NCBI GenBank assembly: GCA_024402335.1
Contig: JAKSTZ010000005.1
Location: 1 to 64,000, forward strand
Source: Bacteroidales bacterium
Lineage (GTDB): Bacteria > Bacteroidota > Bacteroidia > Bacteroidales > UBA1715
Length of the DNA stretch: 64,000 bases
Direction of reading: 5' to 3'
This document shows, piece by piece, positions 36,225-45,360 of this stretch. How positions within the stretch are numbered: the first letter of the stretch is position 1; every line of letters begins with the position of its first letter. The translations under genes were made by a program, and so were the position numbers. The notes under the pieces were generated by a model. That model was not told where the DNA came from. It was given only the letters and a program-made list of their open reading frames with translations, and searched no databases.

Positions 36225-38819
36225 TTATTTCTCGTTTCTAAAAACAATGTTTTCGTCTTGTACATCTACGGTAATTTTCGCATCTTTTGTGACTTCACCG
36301 GAAATAATCTTTTTAGAGAGTTCATTCAATAATTCTTTTTGAATGATTCTTTTTACCGGACGTGCGCCAAATTGAGGATTGTAACCCAATTGTGCCAATT
36401 CGTTTACAGCATTTTCGGTAATGTCTATCGTAATGTCCATGTCTGCAAGACGTTGTGCCAATCGTTTGAATTGAAGTCGTACAATAGATGTGATGTCGTT
36501 TTTCGTAAGTGGTGTAAACATTATCGTTTCATCTATACGATTAAGAAATTCAGGACGAACCGTTTTCTTTAATAGGTTGTACACATCGTTTTTTGCTGTT
36601 TCTATTGTTTCTGCTTTGTTCGCATCATTCATGTTTTCGAATCTTTCTTGTATTATGTCTGAACCTATGTTCGATGTCATAATAATGATAGTATTCTTAA
36701 AACTGGCTGTACGTCCTTTGTTGTCTGTTAATTGACCATCGTCGAGCACTTGCAATAGGATATTGAATACATCAGGATGTGCTTTTTCGATTTCGTCAAG
36801 CAAAACGACTGAATATGGTTTACGACGTACTGCTTCGGTTAATTGTCCGCCTTCATCGTAACCTACATATCCCGGAGGTGCTCCGATTAAACGAGACACA
36901 GAATGTCTTTCTTGATATTCCGACATATCGATTCTCGTGATAAGATTTTCGTCGTCAAATAGAAATTCTGCTAATGCTTTTGCTAACTCTGTCTTACCAA
37001 CACCTGTCGTTCCTAAGAAAATGAAAGACCCGATAGGTCTTTTCTCATCTTGTAAACCTGCACGGCTACGACGTACGGCGTCGGCAATTGCAGCAATAGC
37101 TTCTTCTTGTCCTACGACACGTTTGTGTAATTCTGTTTCGAGATTAAGAAGTTTGTCTTTTTCTGCCTGCAACATTTTGCTCACAGGAATACCCGTCCAA
37201 CGAGAAACAACGTCGGCAATGTCGTCGGCTCCAACTTCTTCGTCGATTAAGGCACCGTTGCTTTGTTTTTGCTTCAATTCTTCAGCCAAATCTTGCGATT
37301 CTTTTTCCAATGCTTTTAATTTACCGTAACGGATTTCTGCAACCTTTCCGTAGTCGCCGTTTCGTTCAGCTTGTTCAGCTTCAAGTTTTAATGATTCTGT
37401 TTCTTGGCCAATCGCATGAATTCTTGTTACAATTTCTTTCTCCGCAGTCCAAGCAGCCATGTATTTTGTTAGATCTGCTTTTAGGTTGTCGATTTGCTTG
37501 TCTATATTTTCTGTTCGTACAGTTTTTCCGTCTCTTTTTATAGCTTCGCGTTCAATTTCCAACTGACGTATTTTTCTATTAAGCTCGTCAATCTCTTCTG
37601 GAGCGGAATTCATTTCCATACGAAGTTTCGCTGCTGCTTCATCCATAAGATCGATAGCTTTGTCTGGCAAAAATCGAGTCGTAATGTATCTGTGTGAAAG
37701 TTCAACGGCTGCAACAATTGCTTCGTCTAAAATGTGTACTTTGTGATGGTTTTCGTAACGTTCTTTCAAACCACGTAGTATGGAAATAGTGTTTTCTACG
37801 CTTGGCTCATCAACTACAACTGTTTGGAAACGACGTTCAAGGGCTTTGTCTTTTTCGAAATATTTCTGATATTCATCAAGAGTTGTAGCTCCAATTGAGC
37901 GCAATTCTCCACGAGCAAGTGCCGGTTTTAGAATATTGGCTGCATCCATAGCTCCATCGCTTTTCCCTGCACCGACAAGAGTATGAATTTCATCTATGAA
38001 TAAAATGATTTCGCCATTTGCAGAAATTACTTCGTTTACTACGGATTTAAGTCGTTCTTCAAACTCACCTTTGTATTTTGCTCCGGCTATCAACGCACCC
38101 ATGTCAAGTGAGTAGATTTGTTTTGTCTTTAGATTGTCGGGAACATCTCCTTTTATAATTCTATGTGCCAAACCTTCGGCTATGGCAGTTTTACCAACAC
38201 CAGGCTCGCCAATAAGAATAGGATTGTTCTTAGTTCTTCGTGAAAGAATTTGTAAGACACGACGAATTTCATCATCTCGTCCAATAACTGGATCAAGTTT
38301 TCCATTTCGTGCTTGAGCATTTAGGTTTATTGCGTATTTCTCAAGTGCATTGTATGTATCTTCAGCCGATTGGCTGGTAACTTTGCTTCCTTTACGTAAC
38401 TCTTGAATTGCGGCAAGTAGGTTCTTTTCTGTTATGCCATTGTCTTTTAGTAGTTGGGAAACTTGGTCTCCACACTTGAAAATACCAATAAGAATATGTT
38501 CTACAGAAACATATTGGTCTCCAAAATTCTTCAATTGATTTTGCGCTTCAAGTAGGGCCTTGTTCGCACTTGATGAAAGATATGGGTCTCCGCCGGAAAC
38601 CTTAGGATACGACTCAACAATCTTTTGTAAAGCAGCTGTAAGCATACTTGTATTTACATCAAGTTTCTTCAGGAGAAAAGAGGAAATACTATCTGCTTTA
38701 CTAAAAAGTGCAGTTAACAAGTGACCTGTTTCTATCGCTTGTTGGTTGTTTGCTTGAGCGGTCTGTGCTGCTTGCTGTACAACCTCTTGTGCTTTAATAG
38801 TGAATTGATTTAAGTCCAT
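36225..38819 (-). CDS. clpB: ATP-dependent disaggregase ClpB
   Basis: 864-residue Hsp100 chaperone that reactivates aggregated proteins together with DnaK. The order is: N-terminal Clp_N repeats (about 1-150), first AAA+ domain with Walker [10 protein letters not shown] (near residue 205) and Walker [15 protein letters not shown], coiled-coil middle domain (about 405-530, E/K/R-rich), second AAA+ domain with [13 protein letters not shown] (near 607), [16 protein letters not shown], and a C-terminal D2-small domain with [10 protein letters not shown]. The presence of the middle domain and absence of an IGF/IGL ClpP-binding loop separate it from ClpA/ClpC. Length is standard. Its promoter is not obvious from the sigma-ABfr consensus, as may be expected for a heat-inducible gene. 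Confidence 0.97.
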   Translation of the reverse strand: MDLNQFTIKAQEVVQQAAQTAQANNQQAIETGHLLTALFSKADSISSFLLKKLDVNTSMLTAALQKIVESYPKVSGGDPYLSSSANKALLEAQNQLKNFGDQYVSVEHILIGIFKCGDQVSQLLKDNGITEKNLLAAIQELRKGSKVTSQSAEDTYNALEKYAINLNAQARNGKLDPVIGRDDEIRRVLQILSRRTKNNPILIGEPGVGKTAIAEGLAHRIIKGDVPDNLKTKQIYSLDMGALIAGAKYKGEFEERLKSVVNEVISANGEIILFIDEIHTLVGAGKSDGAMDAANILKPALARGELRSIGATTLDEYQKYFEKDKALERRFQTVVVDEPSVENTISILRGLKERYENHHKVHILDEAIVAAVELSHRYITTRFLPDKAIDLMDEAAAKLRMEMNSAPEEIDELNRKIRQLEIEREAIKRDGKTVRTENIDKQIDNLKADLTKYMAAWTAEKEIVTRIHAIGQETESLKLEAEQAERNGDYGKVAEIRYGKLKALEKESQDLAEELKQKQSNGALIDEEVGADDIADVVSRWTGIPVSKMLQAEKDKLLNLETELHKRVVGQEEAIAAIADAVRRSRAGLQDEKRPIGSFIFLGTTGVGKTELAKALAEFLFDDENLITRIDMSEYQERHSVSRLIGAPPGYVGYDEGGQLTEAVRRKPYSVVLLDEIEKAHPDVFNILLQVLDDGQLTDNKGRTASFKNTIIIMTSNIGSDIIQERFENMNDANKAETIETAKNDVYNLLKKTVRPEFLNRIDETIMFTPLTKNDITSIVRLQFKRLAQRLADMDITIDITENAVNELAQLGYNPQFGARPVKRIIQKELLNELSKKIISGEVTKDAKITVDVQDENIVFRNEK

Positions 38820-38975
38820 AATTGTATGTTTTTAATTGTTGTCTGTATTTTATCAAAAGAATTGCCAAAGGAATATTTACGTCAAAATGACATGAGTTTG
38901 AATAAAAAGTATGACTAATTGTCTTATAATGACCGAAATAAAAGATATTCTATGCTCTTTTTTCAGAAAGAAACG

Positions 38976-38983
38976 TACTTTTG
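38976..38983 (+). promoter_or_regulatory. -7 element of the ispG promoter
   Basis: TACTTTTG fits TAnnTTTG exactly, 17 bases before the ATG at 39000. No good -33 is seen. A longer reading frame that opens with TTG at 38919 would include this element, which supports the downstream start. Confidence 0.5.
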
Positions 38984-38999
38984 TATAAAATTTATAGCA

Positions 39000-40730
39000 A
39001 TGAGTCAAACAGCATATACGCGTTTACAAATACCAGAAATAGAAATCGGTACTGTTAGAATTGGAGGAGAAAATCCTATTGCACTACAATCAATGACAAA
39101 TACAAATACGAATGACATTGAAGCAAGTGTAGAACAATGTATTCGAGTTTTTGATGCTGGTGCCGACTATGTTCGTTTGACAGCTCAAGGTGTAAAAGAG
39201 GCTGAAAATCTTCGTCTTATAAAACAAGCATTACAAGAAAGAGGATATAATCAACCTTTGGTTGCCGATATTCATTTTAATCCACAGGCGGCTTTGGTTG
39301 CAGCAAAATATGTGGAAAAAGTTCGTATAAATCCTGGTAATTACGTGTATATCGGGTCGTTACGAAAAACAGATTATACTGATGAGGAATATACTGCTGA
39401 ATTAGAGAAAATTAGAGAGAACATTCTTCCTTTATTGGATGTTTGTAAGCAGTCTAATACAGCGATTCGTATTGGTGTAAATCATGGCTCGTTGTCGCAA
39501 CGTATAGTGTCTCGCTATGGCGATACTCCTGAAGGTATGGTTGTAAGTATGATGGAATTCCTCCATATATGTAAGGATGCGGGTTTTAAGAATGTTGCCT
39601 GTTCTATAAAGGCAAGCAATACACGCATTATGGTTCAGGCAACTCGTTTGCTTGCGCAACGTATGCAAGATGAAGATTGTCGTTTCCCGATACATTTAGG
39701 CGTAACCGAAGCAGGAGCAGGAGAGGATGGCCGTATAAAATCTGCTGTTGGTAGTGGCTCTTTGTTGCTTGATGGAATAGGGGACACTATTCGCGTTTCG
39801 TTAACCGAAGCTCCAGAAAGTGAGATTCCGGTTTGCAAGATGATAGTTGATTATAGAAATGAAGTATTTGCTACTCCGTTAGTTAAAACGTCTTTTACAG
39901 ATGTTCGTAAATCTGCGTTTTTCTATAGCCAGCAAGAAACTAATTCAGTATTTGGAATAGGTGGAAATGCGGTACCGATGGTTTTTGCTTCAGAAAAAGG
40001 AAAGGCGGACTTTGTTTTGGATACCAATGCATTGTGTTCTGCAACAGATTCCATACCTGTAGTTACTTTAGGTGATTATGTGGCAGAAAAAACTTGCGTC
40101 TTGAAACTATCCGAAAATGAATTAGATGTGTTTTCTTCTGTTACTTTAGGAAAGAATACCATAGTTTTATTTGATTGCGGTGATTGCCATGTTACATATT
40201 TTGTTCGCAGATTATATTCTATTCTAAATGGAGCTAAAAATCCTGTGATTCTAAAGCGCTCGTATTTGAATCTTGATAGTAAGGTGCTACAAGTTCGTGC
40301 AGCTATGGATTTTGGCTCGGTTCTTATTGACGGCTTTTTGAATGGTATTTGCATTGATTCAAACAATAATACAGCAGAAGAATTAACAGATTTGTCGTTC
40401 TCGATTTTGCAAGCAACTCGTTCTCGTTTCGAAAAGACAGAATTTATTTCATGCCCTTCTTGCGGTCGTACGTTGTTTAATATAGAAGAAGCATTGAATC
40501 AGGTAAAATCACGTACTTCACATTTGAAAGGATTGAAAATTGCCGTAATGGGTTGTATTGTAAACGGTCCAGGCGAAATGAGTGATGCCGATTATGGTTA
40601 CATGGGATCAGGCAAAGGAATGGTGAATTTGTACAAAAAACAAACACTTGTTTGTCGCAATATACCCGAAGCAACCGCAGTTGATGCTCTAATCAATTTG
40701 ATTAAGGAAAACGGAGATTGGAAAGAATAA
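39000..40730 (+). CDS. ispG: 4-hydroxy-3-methylbut-2-en-1-yl diphosphate synthase, long form
   Basis: 576 residues from the ATG at 39000. The enzyme reduces MEcPP to HMBPP in the MEP isoprenoid pathway, using a [4Fe-4S] cluster. The N-terminal TIM barrel (about 10-270) has GGENPIALQSMTNTNT and RLTAQGVKEA. The C-terminal domain has the cluster cysteines in SCPSCGRTLFN and GCIVNGPGEMSDADYGYMG plus the usual Glu. Between them lies an extra domain of about 200 residues (roughly 270-475), the A* domain seen in Bacteroidota, Chlamydia and plants but not in E. coli. It is a single-gene unit. ispF of the same pathway lies 2.9 kb downstream, on the other strand. Confidence 0.96.
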   Translation: MSQTAYTRLQIPEIEIGTVRIGGENPIALQSMTNTNTNDIEASVEQCIRVFDAGADYVRLTAQGVKEAENLRLIKQALQERGYNQPLVADIHFNPQAALVAAKYVEKVRINPGNYVYIGSLRKTDYTDEEYTAELEKIRENILPLLDVCKQSNTAIRIGVNHGSLSQRIVSRYGDTPEGMVVSMMEFLHICKDAGFKNVACSIKASNTRIMVQATRLLAQRMQDEDCRFPIHLGVTEAGAGEDGRIKSAVGSGSLLLDGIGDTIRVSLTEAPESEIPVCKMIVDYRNEVFATPLVKTSFTDVRKSAFFYSQQETNSVFGIGGNAVPMVFASEKGKADFVLDTNALCSATDSIPVVTLGDYVAEKTCVLKLSENELDVFSSVTLGKNTIVLFDCGDCHVTYFVRRLYSILNGAKNPVILKRSYLNLDSKVLQVRAAMDFGSVLIDGFLNGICIDSNNNTAEELTDLSFSILQATRSRFEKTEFISCPSCGRTLFNIEEALNQVKSRTSHLKGLKIAVMGCIVNGPGEMSDADYGYMGSGKGMVNLYKKQTLVCRNIPEATAVDALINLIKENGDWKE

Positions 40731-40740
40731 GGGTTAAAAT

Positions 40741-40768
40741 AAAAAAGCAGTCGAAAGACTGCTTTTTT
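40741..40768. terminator. Bidirectional intrinsic terminator
   Basis: GCAGTC-GAAA-GACTGC with a stable GNRA tetraloop, flanked by A6 and T6, between convergent ispG and the acyl-ligase fusion. Confidence 0.93.
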
Positions 40769-40786
40769 ATTTTGTTATGGTCGTTT

Positions 40787-43297
40787 TTACGCTGCCATTT
40801 TTGTGTATTCTTTCAACTTATTTGCAATCCTTGTCATTGCATCTTTCTTAATGTCTTCTATCGAAGCCTTGTTTGGATATATTGGCGATAGAAAATCTAC
40901 GGTGATTTTTGCCAATGGGCGAGGTAGATGTATATGGTTGAAAATTGCTCGTTCTGAACCGTTGATTGCAACTGGTACTACTGGTACATCCAGTTCTCGG
41001 CTTAAGATTGCAAAACTATCTTTAAAAGCAAGTAGTTGATTGTCTTTCGCTCTGGTTCCTTCTGGGAAAATAATGATATTTTTTCCTGCTTTTAGAACTT
41101 GTGCCATTTGTTGTAATGATTCTCTTACGTTCGTGTTAATGTCCATAAGAATCACATTGTTTTTGCGGGCAAAGAAATGACCGATTTTAGAATGGAAATG
41201 TTTTTCCTTTGCAAAGAAGAACGTGTTTTTCGAAATCTTTCTTTTTAATTTAGAGGAAATAAAATAACCATCCAATGCACTTCTGTGGTTTGCTACGATA
41301 ATACAAGGTTTGTTTGGCAACTTGTTGGATTCGTGCTTTCTGTAACGATATACTATGTGCATCAATATCTTTGAAGTCTCACTACAAATTGCTTGGATAA
41401 ATCCTGGTTTTGGAATAGTGATAGGAACATTTGCTGTAAGGATTTCTTTCCATGAAATATTCTGTGCTGTCGCAGCTATGTTACTGATAGAACCATCTAT
41501 GTGTTCTTTTATGTAATCGCTTATCTTGCCTAAAGTATTTAATTTCATGAATTGACTTTCTTTCAAAAGCACACCAAATGATTTTTCTATATAGGTAAGG
41601 AATGCTACACGGCTAAGTGAATCAATTGCAAGATCTATCTCTAAGTCGTCGTTACGCTTTGCATTACAACCATTTTCTGAATCAACATACGATTTCAACA
41701 TAGAGAAAACTTCATCCTGATTCTCGTTTTCTGCCTTTTGTTCATTATTTGTAGTTGTTTTTTCGGAAATCAAGGACTCTAATTTGAATCGTTGTATTTT
41801 CATGAGACGAGTTTTTGGCAATTCGTCCATGTATAGGTGTATTTGTTTGATTCGTTTGTAGGAAGAAACAGATTGATTGTATTTTGTAATCTCGTCTTTT
41901 ATTACTTCATTCATATATTCCTCTGATGTTTCCTTCATATCTGAGGTTTGAGGAACAACGATACATTGAAGTACGGAGTCTTTCAAGAATACACCAATTT
42001 CTTTAATGAATTTAGCATCTTTAAGTATTTCTGCTTCAACTTCTTCTGGGTTGATATTCTTACCGTTAGATGTAACAATAATATGTTTGATTCTTCCGGT
42101 AAGTTTTAGACTTTTTCCATCAAATTCACCGATGTCGCCGGTATGCAACCATCCGTCTTTTATAATGTCTGCAGTTTCTTCTGGTCGGTTGTAATAGCCT
42201 TGCATTACATTTGGGCCTTTCACACAGACTTCTCCTTTTTCGTCTATCTTAACTTCTATGTTAGGAAGTGGTTCTCCTGCATATCCAAGACGAATGTTGT
42301 TCGGACGTGTGAAGCTAATCATTGGAGCAGTCTCTGTCATTCCATATCCTTCAAGAATATCGAATCCTAATGTGTCGAATACTGCTGCTACATCGGCTGG
42401 AAGAGCGGCACCACCAGATACAAGATATGTCATGTGTCCGCCAAATTTTTTGTGGACAGAAGAGAATATAACTCTTGAGAATGCTTTACTATGAAGTTTC
42501 TTTGCAAAGGCGTACAATCCTCTTGTAATTGCCGAAGCGTTGATTTTCGTCATGATACCTTTGGCAAGAATTTCGTATAGACGAGGAACTCCAATAAAGA
42601 TGTTGATTTTTCCTTGGTTTAATGTGCCTAAAATACTTTCTGCATTAAGACCTTCGGCAATATATACCGTTTGCCCTTGACATAATGGTGCTACTAAAGA
42701 ACCGATAAGTGGAAAGGCATGATGCAATGGTAGTAAAATCATTGTACGTCTATCTTCCGTAAAAATTGGAACTTGTTTCGATACGGCATCTATATTGAAG
42801 AATACGTTTTTGTATGAAAGCATTACGCCTTTTGGCGAACCTGTTGTTCCTGATGTGTAGATGATGAATACTGTATCTTCGTCGTTACCTTTCTTTATAT
42901 CTGTTACTTCTTGATTTGTATATGCAGTAAGTAGAATGTCTTCGCTTGTACAAACCTTACAATTACTTTCTGCGGTAGAAATTGCTTCTTCTACTATATT
43001 CTTTTTCTCAGGTGAAGTATATATCAATTCTGGACGGCAGTCATTTATGATATAAGCAAGTTCTTTTGCTGATGATTGTACGTCAACAGGAATAACGATA
43101 GCGTTGTTTCTAATAACACCGAAAAATGCAAAAATCCATTCAGGACAGTTTTCGGAGAAAATAATAACTTTTGTAGGTTCAGCAATAGTGCGGAAAAGTT
43201 TCGCATATTGTTCTGAATTATAAAGTACTTCATTGAATGAATACTCTTTGTCTTTAAAGACAACAGCTTTTTTTGTACTTCGTTTTAAAAGTGTCAT
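40787..43297 (-). CDS. Three-domain fusion: AMP-forming acyl ligase, acyl-carrier domain, PlsC-type acyltransferase
   Basis: 836 residues from the ATG at 43297; the TTG at 43321 lies in the probable promoter. Residues 1 to about 500 are an ANL-type adenylating enzyme (VFIIYTSGTTGSPKGVMLSYKN P-loop, EGYGMTETAP, LHTGDIGEFD, NGKNINPEEVE). Residues about 525-605 form a carrier-protein-like domain, with the phosphopantetheine-type serine S560 in LAIDSLSRVAF. Residues about 630-836 are a lysophospholipid acyltransferase with H671 in the HX4D motif NHRSALD and FPEGTRAKD. The protein could activate a free fatty acid, hold it on its own carrier and transfer it to a lysolipid, much like an Aas enzyme with a built-in ACP. 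It is a single-gene unit. Its acyl and acceptor specificity are unknown. Confidence 0.88.
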   Translation of the reverse strand: MTLLKRSTKKAVVFKDKEYSFNEVLYNSEQYAKLFRTIAEPTKVIIFSENCPEWIFAFFGVIRNNAIVIPVDVQSSAKELAYIINDCRPELIYTSPEKKNIVEEAISTAESNCKVCTSEDILLTAYTNQEVTDIKKGNDEDTVFIIYTSGTTGSPKGVMLSYKNVFFNIDAVSKQVPIFTEDRRTMILLPLHHAFPLIGSLVAPLCQGQTVYIAEGLNAESILGTLNQGKINIFIGVPRLYEILAKGIMTKINASAITRGLYAFAKKLHSKAFSRVIFSSVHKKFGGHMTYLVSGGAALPADVAAVFDTLGFDILEGYGMTETAPMISFTRPNNIRLGYAGEPLPNIEVKIDEKGEVCVKGPNVMQGYYNRPEETADIIKDGWLHTGDIGEFDGKSLKLTGRIKHIIVTSNGKNINPEEVEAEILKDAKFIKEIGVFLKDSVLQCIVVPQTSDMKETSEEYMNEVIKDEITKYNQSVSSYKRIKQIHLYMDELPKTRLMKIQRFKLESLISEKTTTNNEQKAENENQDEVFSMLKSYVDSENGCNAKRNDDLEIDLAIDSLSRVAFLTYIEKSFGVLLKESQFMKLNTLGKISDYIKEHIDGSISNIAATAQNISWKEILTANVPITIPKPGFIQAICSETSKILMHIVYRYRKHESNKLPNKPCIIVANHRSALDGYFISSKLKRKISKNTFFFAKEKHFHSKIGHFFARKNNVILMDINTNVRESLQQMAQVLKAGKNIIIFPEGTRAKDNQLLAFKDSFAILSRELDVPVVPVAINGSERAIFNHIHLPRPLAKITVDFLSPIYPNKASIEDIKKDAMTRIANKLKEYTKMAA

Positions 43298-43609
43298 ATT
43301 ATTCTGATTTGTTTTCTGCAAAAATATCGTGTATTTCCATTGAAATAAAAAAAATGGTCTTAGTGTATCTTATAAGTTGCAGAAATGTTAGTTTGGGTAC
43401 AATTTTCACTCTTTTGGGGTAAAATATATGGTAAAATGAGGTTGTGTGTGGTGAATTTCTTTGAATCTGTATAGTTTAATGGGTGGATTTGTCTTATGAT
43501 TATCTGTTTGTTTATGAAAATCTCTTGGTAAATAAAGAAAATTATAACAAGTAAATTGAGGATATTCCCTTGTGTAAAGGAAATAGTAACATGTCGTTTA
43601 AGTTTTGGT
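43298..43609. other. 312-base intergenic region without a recognised gene
   Basis: Holds the -7 element of the acyl-ligase gene (43319-43326) at its left end. At its right end a weak imperfect hairpin (TTCCCTT/AAAGGAA, around 43565-43582) may help end the ispF transcript. I find nothing else: no tRNA-like or riboswitch-like fold and no plausible ORF. Confidence 0.55.
43319..43326 (-). promoter_or_regulatory. -7 element of the acyl-ligase fusion promoter
   Basis: TATTTTTG on the minus strand fits TAnnTTTG exactly, 21 bases upstream of the ATG. The -33 is not clear. Confidence 0.5.
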
Positions 43610-44095
43610 TTAAGCTTGCTTTTCTAATAAAGCTACAGCGAATACGGCAATGCCTTCTTCTCTTCCTACAAAACCGAGATGCTCGGTTGTCGTAGCTTTC
43701 ACCGATATTGCTGTAATGTCGGTAAGTTGGCAGTCGTCTGCTATGTTTTTTTGCATTTGAGGAATGTGAGGCAACAATTTAGGTCTTTGTAAACAAACGG
43801 TTGCATCAATATTTATGATATTCCATTTAGCTTCATGCAAAAGTTCTACAGTTTTTCGTAGTAATATTCTACTGTCTATATTTTTGAATTCGTTACTGGT
43901 GTCAGGGAAGTGGAAGCCTATGTCGCGCATACCTGCAGCGCCTAAAAGTGCATCACAAATGCTATGTAGCAAAACATCGCCATCGGAGTGAGCTACCATG
44001 CCATGTGTGTGGGGGATGGTAACGCCACCAAGCACAAAAGGAAGCCCTTCTGCTAATTGGTGTACATCATATCCTTGACCAATACGGATGTTCAT
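43610..44095 (-). CDS. ispF: 2-C-methyl-D-erythritol 2,4-cyclodiphosphate synthase
   Basis: 161-residue trimeric zinc enzyme of the MEP isoprenoid pathway. It cyclises CDP-ME 2-phosphate to MEcPP, the substrate pathway of IspG. The metal ligands are in GYDVHQL (D and H) and at His in [33 protein letters not shown] and [19 protein letters not shown] are further family signatures. Length is normal. The ATG overlaps the stop codon of porV by one base (TAATG on the minus strand), so it is translationally coupled to a secretion gene, a tie with no obvious functional sense. Confidence 0.96.
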   Translation of the reverse strand: MNIRIGQGYDVHQLAEGLPFVLGGVTIPHTHGMVAHSDGDVLLHSICDALLGAAGMRDIGFHFPDTSNEFKNIDSRILLRKTVELLHEAKWNIINIDATVCLQRPKLLPHIPQMQKNIADDCQLTDITAISVKATTTEHLGFVGREEGIAVFAVALLEKQA

Positions 44096-45276
44096 TATTT
44101 ATCTCCGTTGAAATCAAATGTAAGTGAGAATCTGAATGTATTTGCAAGTGGCGAGTTTTTACCATTTACAGGAACAAGATATGAGAAATCAAGTCCGAAT
44201 ACATTCAATCGTAAACCAGCACCTGCTGTGAAATATTTTCTGTCACCTTTAGTTTTAGCTTCGTTGAAGTAACCGGCGCGAACTGCAAATTGATCGTTGT
44301 ACCAATATTCAGCACCAATGCTTAGCATAAACTCTTTCATTTCTTCTTTGAAGCCGCCAGGAGCGTCATAGAAAGATTGGAAAATACCGACAGGAACTGA
44401 TACGTCATCATCTTTTCCTCCAACCATAACTCGTTGACCATCTACAGTTTGGTAGATAGGAGGAGTTGGTACAAGTAGTTTGTTGACGTCGAAATAAACG
44501 CCTACTTTGTTAAACTTGTCTATTTCCATATTATAACCAGCTCCAAGTCTTAAGTTCGCTGGAATGAAGTCTTTGTTGTCTTCAGAATAAGAAATTTTAG
44601 AACCTATATTCGAAAGATTGAATCCTACTGTTAAAAGTCCTGGTACAGAACCTTTAATGTTCTTGAAATACGTTCCTGAAATGTCGGCAGCAACAGCTTT
44701 ACCTGCATGGTAGTTTTCTACTGTTCCGCCAGTAAGGTTAGAGTAGATAAAACGTGCAGTCATACCCATAATAAAATTGTCTGCTAAAAAGCGTGAGTAT
44801 GAAACATCAACAGAATATTCTTTTGGAGAAATTTCATAACCTGCAGAATTACCGTTTTCATCGTATGCAGGAATATCGCCTAATGAGAAGTAGCAAAGTG
44901 AGGCACCAAGAGCTTCTTTTTTCGAAAGTTTCTTGTAACCTGCCAAATACAATAAGTTGATGTCTTTGATTCCTAGGTTAGACAACCATGGAGTGTATGA
45001 TAAACCAACACCGAAATCATCTTCTTCTAAAGCATATTTAGAAGCATTGGAATGTTGTGCCCAAACATCATTAGTTGTTGCAACTCCGGCATCACCCATA
45101 CCGCCACTACGAGAGTCAGGGGTGATAGTTAAGAATGAAACAGCTGTAGTTATTACGTTGTATTGTTTATCTAATGTTCCACCGTTACTTAGGTTTCCAT
45201 CATTGTCAACTTGTAGTTGCGCAAAAACTGATACGCTCAATAAAACTGCAAGTATTGTAGAGACTGTATGACGCAT
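44095..45276 (-). CDS. porV: Type IX secretion system outer-membrane protein PorV
   Basis: 393-residue FadL-like outer-membrane beta-barrel with a signal peptide ending VSVFAQ. The conserved start of the mature part is [49 protein letters not shown] (here [17 protein letters not shown]) and the C-terminal [27 protein letters not shown] are typical. PorV carries cargo proteins from the translocon to the sortase PorU for anchoring. It lies 84 bases downstream of porU, with its own putative promoter, and overlaps ispF. The porU-porV link is widely kept in Bacteroidota. Confidence 0.96.
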   Translation of the reverse strand: MRHTVSTILAVLLSVSVFAQLQVDNDGNLSNGGTLDKQYNVITTAVSFLTITPDSRSGGMGDAGVATTNDVWAQHSNASKYALEEDDFGVGLSYTPWLSNLGIKDINLLYLAGYKKLSKKEALGASLCYFSLGDIPAYDENGNSAGYEISPKEYSVDVSYSRFLADNFIMGMTARFIYSNLTGGTVENYHAGKAVAADISGTYFKNIKGSVPGLLTVGFNLSNIGSKISYSEDNKDFIPANLRLGAGYNMEIDKFNKVGVYFDVNKLLVPTPPIYQTVDGQRVMVGGKDDDVSVPVGIFQSFYDAPGGFKEEMKEFMLSIGAEYWYNDQFAVRAGYFNEAKTKGDRKYFTAGAGLRLNVFGLDFSYLVPVNGKNSPLANTFRFSLTFDFNGDK

Positions 45277-45304
45277 TTTATGTTGTTTTTATTAGAAATT
45301 TATG

Positions 45305-45331
45305 CAAATATACAATTTTAGTAAACGCAAA
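45305..45331 (-). promoter_or_regulatory. Probable internal promoter of porV-ispF
   Basis: On the minus strand: TTTG (45331-45328), 15-base spacer, TATATTTG (45312-45305). This is an exact TAnnTTTG, with the spacer slightly short. Confidence 0.6.
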
Positions 45332-45360
45332 CTCATCTTGTTTATTGTTTGATGATAAAA

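Noticed and set aside
38919..38999. Upstream TTG start for ispG
   Set aside because: It would include the -7 element TACTTTTG; the encoded segment does not resemble IspG.
43298..43609. Possible small RNA in the 312-base gap upstream of the acyl-ligase fusion
   Set aside because: There is no stable hairpin with a T-run and no promoter pair that would delimit a transcript.
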